A stretch of 64,000 nt of DNA from Billgrantia bachuensis (GTDB lineage: Bacteria > Pseudomonadota > Gammaproteobacteria > Pseudomonadales > Halomonadaceae): contig NZ_JAAQTO010000028.1 in the NCBI RefSeq assembly GCF_011742165.1, positions 62,001 to 126,000 on the forward strand, read 5' to 3'. Position 1 is the stretch's first letter. Each line of letters opens with the position of its first letter. Below the pieces are notes generated by a model, which did not search any database, was not told the DNA's origin, and saw only the letters and a list, made by a program, of their open reading frames with translations. The position numbers were made by a program, and so were the translations under genes. Positions 58,443 to 64,000 of the stretch are shown here, piece after piece.

Positions 58443-59249
58443 GTGATCGAAGGGGTCAAGCATATCGTGGCGGTGGCCTCCGGCAAGGGCGGGGTCGGCA
58501 AGTCCACGGTCACCGTCAACCTGGCGTTGGCCATGGCGGCCGAGGGCTATCGGGTGGGTGTACTCGATGCCGACATTCATGGCCCCAGCCAGGCCCAGAT
58601 GTTGGGTGTGCCGGAAGGCGTAAGACCCCAGCAGGCCGGCGAGAACAAGTTTCGGCCTCTGGAAATGCACGGCCTACAGGCCATGTCGATGGCTTTTATG
58701 GTCGACACGCGCGAGCCCATGGTGTGGCGCGGGCCGATGGTCGCGGGTGCCTTCCAGCAGCTGCTGACCCAGACGGCATGGAAGGATCTCGACGTGCTGT
58801 TCATCGACATGCCCCCGGGCACCGGCGACATTCAGCTGACCCTGGCGCAGAAGGTGCCGGTGGATGGTGCGGTAATCGTCACGACACCACAGGACATCGC
58901 GCTGCTCGATGCCCGCAAGGGTATCGAGATGTTCCGCAAGGTGAACGTGCCGGTGCTGGGTGTGGTGGAGAACATGAGCTTGCACGTATGCTCCAACTGT
59001 GGCCAGGCCGAGCCGATCTTCGGTGAAGGTGGCGGCGAACGCATTGCCGACGAGTACGATACGCGGGTGTTGGGCCGGCTGCCGTTGGCGCTGTCTATCC
59101 GCGAACAGGTCGACGGTGGACGGCCGACGGTGGTCGCCGAGCCGGAGGGAGAGGTGACCGGCACTTTCCGCGCCATGGCGCGGCAGATTGCCGAAGAACT
59201 CGAGGGCCAGGCGCCAGGTGAAGGTCCAAGCATCAGCTTCAGCGATTGA
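58443..59249 (+). CDS. apbC: Mrp/ApbC iron-sulfur cluster carrier ATPase
   Basis: 268 aa from a GTG with GGAGCGGA upstream. Deviant Walker [11 protein letters not shown], switch DADIHGPSQ, and the CSNC motif (HVCSNCG) for cluster binding. Mrp/ApbC proteins carry Fe-S clusters to apo-proteins. The usual N-terminal DUF59 (MIP18-like) domain of E. coli Mrp is absent. It is followed by a terminator. Confidence 0.93.
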   Translation: MIEGVKHIVAVASGKGGVGKSTVTVNLALAMAAEGYRVGVLDADIHGPSQAQMLGVPEGVRPQQAGENKFRPLEMHGLQAMSMAFMVDTREPMVWRGPMVAGAFQQLLTQTAWKDLDVLFIDMPPGTGDIQLTLAQKVPVDGAVIVTTPQDIALLDARKGIEMFRKVNVPVLGVVENMSLHVCSNCGQAEPIFGEGGGERIADEYDTRVLGRLPLALSIREQVDGGRPTVVAEPEGEVTGTFRAMARQIAEELEGQAPGEGPSISFSD

Positions 59250-59282
59250 GACCATTGCGCGGGGCCCGTGACGCCCGCCACG

Positions 59283-59312
59283 AGGGCCGCTATGATAGCG
59301 GCCCTACTTGTT
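59283..59312 (+). terminator. Rho-independent terminator after apbC
   Basis: Perfect 11-bp arms (AGGGCCGCTAT and ATAGCGGCCCT) around one central base, followed by ACTTGTTTT. The stem contains TATGAT, which might also be a -10 element for dcd, but no matching -35 is seen. Confidence 0.8.
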
Positions 59313-59341
59313 TTGTTCGGCACATCATTTCAGGACGTCCC

Positions 59342-59908
59342 ATGAGCATCAGACCCGACAGTTGGATCCGCCGCATGGCCGAGCGGGAAGGCATGATCGA
59401 ACCCTTCGAAGCCGACCAGGTGCGTTACGTGAACGATCAGCGGGTGATCTCCTACGGGACCTCCAGCTATGGCTACGATGTTCGCTGCGCCGATGAGTTC
59501 AAGGTGTTCACCAACATCCACTCCGCGGTGGTCGACCCCAAGGCGTTCGACGAGAAGAGCTTCGTCGACATCAAGGGCGATGTCTGCATCATTCCGCCCA
59601 ACTCCTTCGCCCTGGCGCGTACCGTCGAGTACTTTCGCATTCCGCGTAGCGTCTTGACCATCTGCCTGGGCAAATCGACCTATGCCCGTTGCGGCATCAT
59701 CGTCAACGTCACGCCGCTGGAACCGGAGTGGGAAGGGCACGTGACCCTGGAGTTCTCCAACACCACCAATCTGCCGGCCAAGATCTACGCCAACGAGGGC
59801 GTGGCGCAGATGCTGTTCCTGGAGTCGGATGAGGTCTGCGACACTTCCTACAAGGATCGCGGCGGCAAGTATATGGGGCAGAGGGGGGTGACTCTGCCCC
59901 GTACCTGA
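59342..59908 (+). CDS. dcd: dCTP deaminase
   Basis: 188 aa from ATG 59342. It deaminates dCTP to dUTP for thymidylate synthesis. [58 protein letters not shown] (Ser, Arg and the catalytic Glu) are diagnostic. An in-frame upstream start at 59246 crosses the apbC terminator and is unlikely. Confidence 0.97.
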   Translation: MSIRPDSWIRRMAEREGMIEPFEADQVRYVNDQRVISYGTSSYGYDVRCADEFKVFTNIHSAVVDPKAFDEKSFVDIKGDVCIIPPNSFALARTVEYFRIPRSVLTICLGKSTYARCGIIVNVTPLEPEWEGHVTLEFSNTTNLPAKIYANEGVAQMLFLESDEVCDTSYKDRGGKYMGQRGVTLPRT

Positions 59909-59939
59909 GAAAGCGTCGATTTATTGCTGCGCTCGACGA

Positions 59940-59955
59940 CCCACAGGGATGTGGG
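59940..59955 (+). other. Hairpin with CsrA-like loop after dcd
   Basis: CCCACA-GGGA-TGTGGG, 32 bases after the dcd stop and 10 bases before the purN stop from the other side. It shares the 12-mer CACAGGGATGTG with the hairpin between ureC and ureE. It may end dcd transcription (CTTTC follows) or bind CsrA. Confidence 0.55.
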
Positions 59956-59964
59956 AAGTGCTTT

Positions 59965-60693
59965 CTATTCTTCGTCCAGTTCCTCGGCGGCGTCGGCGTG
60001 TGACATTCGCATGCCTTGCGGGGGAAGCGGCATGCCGTCGAAGGTGGCAATTTCTCCCTCGAGGCGCAGGCGTCCCTCCAGGAACCACTTGACGGCGATG
60101 GGGTAGATCAGGTGCTCGCGGGCGTGCACCTTCTCCTTGAGGCTGGCTTCGGTTTCGCCTTCGCTCACCTCCACTACGGCCTGGATCGCCACTGGACCGC
60201 CGTCGAGTTCCTCGGTGACGAAGTGCACGCTGCAGCCGTGCTCGGCCACGCCGTCTGCCAGCGCTTTGGCGTGGGTGTTCAGACCACGATAGGCGGGCAG
60301 CAGGGAGGGGTGGATGTTGAGCATGCGGCCGTGGAAGCGCTGCACGAAGCGTGAGCTGAGGATGCGCATGAAACCGGCGAGCACCACCAGGTCGGGCTCG
60401 TGACGTTCGATCACCTTGATCAGAGCGCCGTCGTAGGCTTCACGGCTGTCGTACTCGCCGTGGGGCAGTACCACCGCATCGATGCCGGCATCTCGAGCGC
60501 GCTGCAAGCCGTAGGCATCCGCCACGTTGGAGATCACCGCAACGATCTCGCCGCCCAGTCGTTCGTGGGTCTGCTCGTCGATCAGCGCCTGCAGATTGCT
60601 GCCGTTACCGGAGATCAATACCACCACCCGGCGCGCGGCGTTTGGCTCGGGGGTGAAGCCGTTGAGGGTATCGCTGACGGATGACTCGCTCAT
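59965..60693 (-). CDS. purN: Phosphoribosylglycinamide formyltransferase
   Basis: 242 aa, longer than the usual 210-220 by an extended N-terminus and an acidic C-terminus ([10 protein letters not shown]). [17 protein letters not shown] (phosphate loop), [11 protein letters not shown], and [20 protein letters not shown] with the catalytic Asn-His pair, then [16 protein letters not shown] with the Asp. It transfers a formyl group to GAR in purine synthesis. It overlaps purM by ATGA. Confidence 0.95.
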   Translation of the reverse strand: MSESSVSDTLNGFTPEPNAARRVVVLISGNGSNLQALIDEQTHERLGGEIVAVISNVADAYGLQRARDAGIDAVVLPHGEYDSREAYDGALIKVIERHEPDLVVLAGFMRILSSRFVQRFHGRMLNIHPSLLPAYRGLNTHAKALADGVAEHGCSVHFVTEELDGGPVAIQAVVEVSEGETEASLKEKVHAREHLIYPIAVKWFLEGRLRLEGEIATFDGMPLPPQGMRMSHADAAEELDEE

Positions 60694-61766
60694 GCCTCGA
60701 GATTCTCCAGTTGCACCGCTTCCTCGTCTTCCCCGCGTGCTACGATATCGCCAATGCGATAGACCGTTTCGCCCTGTGCCTGCAGGTGAGCGCGGGCCTG
60801 GTCGGCCTGGTCGGCAGGCACGACGACGACCATACCGATGCCGCAGTTCAGCACGCGGTACATTTCATGCTCGGCCACGTTGCCCTGCTCCTGCAGCCAG
60901 TCGAACAGCGCCGGACGGGCCCAGCTCTTCGCATCGATGCGGGCGGAGAGCGTTTTCGGCAACACCCTAGGCACGTTCTCCAGCAAGCCGCCACCGGTAA
61001 TATGTGACAGGGCATGCACCGCTACACCGCTCTCCTTGATCAATGACAGTAGCGGCTTGACGTAGATGCGCGTGGGGGCGAGGAGGGCATCGCCGAGTGG
61101 CTGGCCGTCGATGGCGGTATCCAGGGAAGCGCGGCTGACCTCGAGAATCTTGCGAATCAGCGAATAACCGTTGGAGTGTGCTCCTGTGGAGGCGATACCC
61201 AGCAGCACGTCACCTTCACCGACCTTGCTGCCGTCGAGGATCTCGGACTTCTCCACCACGCCGACGCAGAAGCCGGCCAGGTCGTAGTCGCTGCCCTCGT
61301 ACATGCCGGGCATCTCGGCGGTTTCGCCACCGACCAGCGCGCAGCCGGCCCGCTCGCAGCCTTCACCGATACCGGCCACCACGTCGGCGGCAATGTCCAC
61401 ATCGAGCTTGCCCGTGGCATAGTAGTCGAGAAAGAACAGCGGCTCGGCGCCGGCCACTACCAGATCGTTGACGCACATGGCGACCAGATCGATGCCGATG
61501 GAGTCATGACGACCCAGGTCCATGGCCAGGCGCAGCTTGGTGCCCACCCCGTCGGTACCGGAGACCAGCACCGGTTCGCGATAGCCGGATGGCAGCTGGC
61601 ACAGGGCGCCGAAGCCACCCAGTCCACCCATCACCTCGGGGCGCATGGTACGCTTCGCGACGCCCTTGATGCGATCGACCAGGGCATTGCCGGCATCGAT
61701 ATCAACGCCGGCATCCTTGTAGCTCAGCGAAGCCTTGGCATTGTCGGGAGAGGTGGAATCGGTCAT
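60690..61766 (-). CDS. purM: Phosphoribosylformylglycinamidine cyclo-ligase (AIR synthetase)
   Basis: 358 aa from the ATG at 61766. [53 protein letters not shown], and [13 protein letters not shown] are PurM signatures. It closes the imidazole ring to form AIR. First gene of purMN, divergent from the permease. Confidence 0.97.
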   Translation of the reverse strand: MTDSTSPDNAKASLSYKDAGVDIDAGNALVDRIKGVAKRTMRPEVMGGLGGFGALCQLPSGYREPVLVSGTDGVGTKLRLAMDLGRHDSIGIDLVAMCVNDLVVAGAEPLFFLDYYATGKLDVDIAADVVAGIGEGCERAGCALVGGETAEMPGMYEGSDYDLAGFCVGVVEKSEILDGSKVGEGDVLLGIASTGAHSNGYSLIRKILEVSRASLDTAIDGQPLGDALLAPTRIYVKPLLSLIKESGVAVHALSHITGGGLLENVPRVLPKTLSARIDAKSWARPALFDWLQEQGNVAEHEMYRVLNCGIGMVVVVPADQADQARAHLQAQGETVYRIGDIVARGEDEEAVQLENLEA

Positions 61767-61925
61767 GGCCTGTCCTGTAGGAAGAGAAACGCAGTGAGTG
61801 GTTCGTTGGCTGACGCCAGGCGGCTCGTCGTCTGATGGCCGCCGCAGTGGGCAAGATCGGGCCGGAATTGTAGCATCACGATACACGGCTCGCATCGCCG
61901 TGAACGACTAATGCAGGGAGGTGTG

Positions 61926-63002
61926 ATGCGCAGAGAGTGGTGGGTCCTGATCGGTGCGGTGGCAGTGGTATGGCTACTGTTCCAGTTGGAAGCGATGTTG
62001 ATGCCGTTCATTGCCGGCACGATTCTGGCGTACCTGTGCGATCCCCTGGCTGATCGGCTCGAGCGCCTGGGGCTGTCGCGTATGCTGGCGGTATGCGCCG
62101 TGTTTCTGGTCATGTCGATCGTGCTGGCGATTGCGCTGCTGATCCTGATACCGCTGCTCATGCAGCAAATCCGTCAGTTCAACCAGATGATACCGGGAAT
62201 GTTTACCTGGGGGCAGACGGTGCTGGCCCCTCAACTACAGAGTTGGACAGGGCTCGACCTGACCGCCGATCTCGATGCCATACAGCAAACACTGGCACAG
62301 AACTGGCAGAATGCAGGCGAGTATGCGGCCCAGTTCCTGGGCCAGGTAGGACGCTCGAGCATGGCCTTCATCACCTGGATCACCTACGTGGCGCTGATTC
62401 CTGTCGTGACCTTCTACCTGCTGCTCGACTGGGATCGGATGATGGCCAACCTGCATGATATGCTGCCACGCCGCTGGGAGCCGGATGCAGTCCGTCTCAG
62501 CCAGCGCTGCGACGAGGTGCTGGCGGCTTTCCTGCGCGGTCAACTGTTGGTCATGCTGTCGCTGGGAGCCATCTACGCCATCGGCTTGACACTCCTCGAC
62601 GTGCGCTTCGGACTGTTGATCGGGATTGCGGCGGGGCTGGCCAGTATCGTGCCGTTCCTTGGATTTATCGTCGGGCTTAGCGTGGCATTGATCGTGGCGT
62701 TCTTCCAGTTCGACGGCTGGCTGGCGCTGATCGGTGTCGTGGCAGTATTCGCCACCGGGCAGGTGCTGGAGAGCATATTGCTGCAGCCCAAGCTGTTGGG
62801 AGATCGCATCGGGCTTCACCCGGTGGCGGTCATCTTCGCCGTACTGGCAGGTGGCAAGCTGTTCGGCTTCACCGGCGTGCTGCTGGCGCTGCCGGCCGCT
62901 GCAGTGATCATGGTACTCTTGCGCGAGCTCAACGATCGCTACAGGCGAAGCACTCTCTACGACCTGGACAGGCGAGAGCATCGCAATGAGGATTCATCAT
63001 GA
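61926..63002 (+). CDS. AI-2E family transporter (UPF0118)
   Basis: 358 aa from ATG 61926, which has GGAGG 5 bases before it; ATG 61911 is possible. Seven to eight membrane segments. FYLLLDWDRM, GQLLVMLSLGAIYAIGL, and PFLGFIVGLSVALIVAF are family marks. Members export small molecules or ions, including autoinducer-2-like signals or Na+/Li+. It overlaps hda as ATGA, the usual synteny. Confidence 0.88.
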   Translation: MRREWWVLIGAVAVVWLLFQLEAMLMPFIAGTILAYLCDPLADRLERLGLSRMLAVCAVFLVMSIVLAIALLILIPLLMQQIRQFNQMIPGMFTWGQTVLAPQLQSWTGLDLTADLDAIQQTLAQNWQNAGEYAAQFLGQVGRSSMAFITWITYVALIPVVTFYLLLDWDRMMANLHDMLPRRWEPDAVRLSQRCDEVLAAFLRGQLLVMLSLGAIYAIGLTLLDVRFGLLIGIAAGLASIVPFLGFIVGLSVALIVAFFQFDGWLALIGVVAVFATGQVLESILLQPKLLGDRIGLHPVAVIFAVLAGGKLFGFTGVLLALPAAAVIMVLLRELNDRYRRSTLYDLDRREHRNEDSS

Positions 63003-63700
63003 GCCGAGCGCCTGCGCAACTGCCATTGGGTGTGGGGCTGCGCGACGATGCGACTTTCGATAGCTTCCTGCCGGCAGCCAACGCCAGCCTGGTGGAACAC
63101 CTCTCCCGTCAGCTCGATGCCGACGGTGAACCGTTCCTGTACGTGTGGGGAGCATCCGGCAGTGGCCGTAGTCACCTGCTGCAGGCAGCTTGCCACGCGG
63201 CTTCGGATCGCGACCTGCGCGCGCTCTACCTGCCGCTGGAGGACCTTGGTCATTTTCCTCCCTTGATGCTCGAGGATGCCGAGCGCCTCGACCTGGTGGC
63301 CATCGACGACGTGGACAGCGTCATCGGGCGGCGGCGCTGGGAAGAAGGACTCTTCCACGCCTTCAACCGTCTGCGCGACGCCGGCAAGCGGTTGGTGGTG
63401 TCCGGTGCCGTGGCGCCCCGCCAGCTACCGGTAGAACTTCCCGACCTGGCCTCACGCCTGACCTGGGGCGTGACTTTTCATCTGCAGCAGCTCGACGATG
63501 GCGAGCGGCTTCAGGCCCTGCAGCTTCGTGCCCGGGTACGTGGGATCCAGCTTCCCGACGAAGTGGCGCGCTACATTCTGCATCGCGGCCCACGGCGTCT
63601 CGACGAGCTGTTCGAGGCGCTGTCCGTTCTCGATCGCGCTTCGCTCTCCGCCCAGCGCAAACTGACTATTCCCTTCGTCAAGCAGGCGCTGGGCTGGTAA
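62999..63700 (+). CDS. hda: DnaA regulatory inactivator Hda
   Basis: 233 aa. A DnaA-like AAA+ protein with a weak P-loop (WGASGSGRSHLLQAACHAA), Walker B LVAIDDVDSVIG, and sensor RLTWGVTFHLQQLDDGERLQALQLRA. With the DNA clamp it promotes ATP hydrolysis by DnaA. The N-terminal QLPLG segment is the clamp-binding motif. Confidence 0.95.
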   Translation: MSRAPAQLPLGVGLRDDATFDSFLPAANASLVEHLSRQLDADGEPFLYVWGASGSGRSHLLQAACHAASDRDLRALYLPLEDLGHFPPLMLEDAERLDLVAIDDVDSVIGRRRWEEGLFHAFNRLRDAGKRLVVSGAVAPRQLPVELPDLASRLTWGVTFHLQQLDDGERLQALQLRARVRGIQLPDEVARYILHRGPRRLDELFEALSVLDRASLSAQRKLTIPFVKQALGW

Positions 63701-63707
63701 CCCAGGG

Positions 63708-64000
63708 TCAACGACTCAGGTTGACCTCGAGTCGCTGGCCGTTACGCAGCGAAACTTGGCGCAGTACCACCTGGCGTTGGCCATTGGCGGGGTTGACCGC
63801 GCTGCCCGAGACGTAGAATTCCCCGGCTGGAAGGCCCTGCAGGGTAAAGTTGCCGTTGCCGTCGGTACGTGTGGTGTGGGTGTACTCGCGTGCCCGAGGG
63901 TCGGCAGGCTCGACCGCACGCCCAGCCAGCGCGTGCTCGGCGGCTTCGGCCGAGTAGGTGGTGACGGGGGCGACGGAAACGGTCTCGCCTGCACCCGGCC
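63708..64000 (-). CDS. C-terminal part of a carboxypeptidase-regulatory-like domain protein
   Basis: The frame is open from the window edge to TGA at 63708-63710, giving 96 residues. TDGNGNFTLQGLPAGEFYVSG is the beta-sandwich pattern of carboxypeptidase regulatory-like (CarboxypepD_reg) repeats; the protein ends NGQRLEVNLSR. It is likely extracytoplasmic. The start lies outside the window, so size and full function are unknown. It converges with hda with 7 bases between stops. Confidence 0.7.
   Translation of the reverse strand, partial: PGAGETVSVAPVTTYSAEAAEHALAGRAVEPADPRAREYTHTTRTDGNGNFTLQGLPAGEFYVSGSAVNPANGQRQVVLRQVSLRNGQRLEVNLSR

Noticed and set aside
61767-61925. PurR operator in front of purM
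   Set aside because: No ACGCAAACG-type palindrome was found in this interval.

Overview
The window reads as chromosomal DNA of a GC-rich gammaproteobacterium, most like the Halomonadaceae (Halomonas group). The pointers are fxsA next to groESL, phhAB with a divergent phhR, purMN-permease-hda synteny, TyrR-type and NtrC/sigma54 control sites, and a urea transporter plus urease. This placement rests on gene content and order; no 16S rRNA gene is present. I saw no rRNA, tRNA, CRISPR array, insertion sequence or prophage.

Layout. 1-3.2 kb: end of a RidA-family gene, an ornithine-cyclodeaminase-family gene, a class II deacetylase and a class IV aminotransferase. 3.3-9.6 kb: DUF4105 membrane protein, trmJ, groESL with a sigma32 promoter, fxsA, an SDR and a ComEA-like protein. 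9.8-13 kb: phenylalanine hydroxylation (phhAB) with divergent regulator phhR. 13-17 kb: a membrane protein, a recQ-type helicase, DUF99, and an alpha/beta hydrolase. 17.2-24.4 kb: a three-gene MukBEF/MksBEF-like condensin cassette with a very large SMC protein. 24.4-29.9 kb: thiamine-binding protein, argP/argO, hpd with two PhhR-type boxes, an NSS-family transporter and an RlpA-like lipoprotein. 30-36.8 kb: a fully overlapping operon (IclR regulator, TctD, TctE, orphan binding protein) divergent from the tctCBA carboxylate transporter. 37.1-43 kb: urtABCDE urea ABC transporter. 43-48.2 kb: a sulfur/amino-acid module (DsrE protein, PLP decarboxylase, cysteine synthase-glutaredoxin fusion) with a divergent winged-helix/TPR regulator. 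48.2-54.7 kb: urease operon ureDABC-EFG plus hupE/ureJ. 54.8-64 kb: LapA-like, YihY, small membrane proteins, a glutamine-repeat coiled-coil protein, Mrp/ApbC, dcd, purMN, AI-2E-family permease, hda, and a truncated gene at the right edge.

How parts work together. Phenylalanine to tyrosine (PhhAB) and onward to homogentisate (Hpd) is split over 15 kb but appears joined by similar PhhR/TyrR boxes. Urea uptake (urt) and hydrolysis (ure) are two operons; ure has a clear NtrC plus sigma54 promoter. The sulfur module lies between them on the opposite strand and may be an insertion.

The most unusual unexplained signal is non-coding. Between ureC and ureE, about 180 bases fold into nested stems ending in a three-way junction. 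One of its hairpin loops carries a near-consensus CsrA/RsmA site, and the same 12-mer hairpin recurs downstream of dcd. The next most interesting items are the SMC protein with a changed Walker B motif, the cysteine synthase-glutaredoxin fusion cluster, and the orphan binding protein encoded with TctDE.
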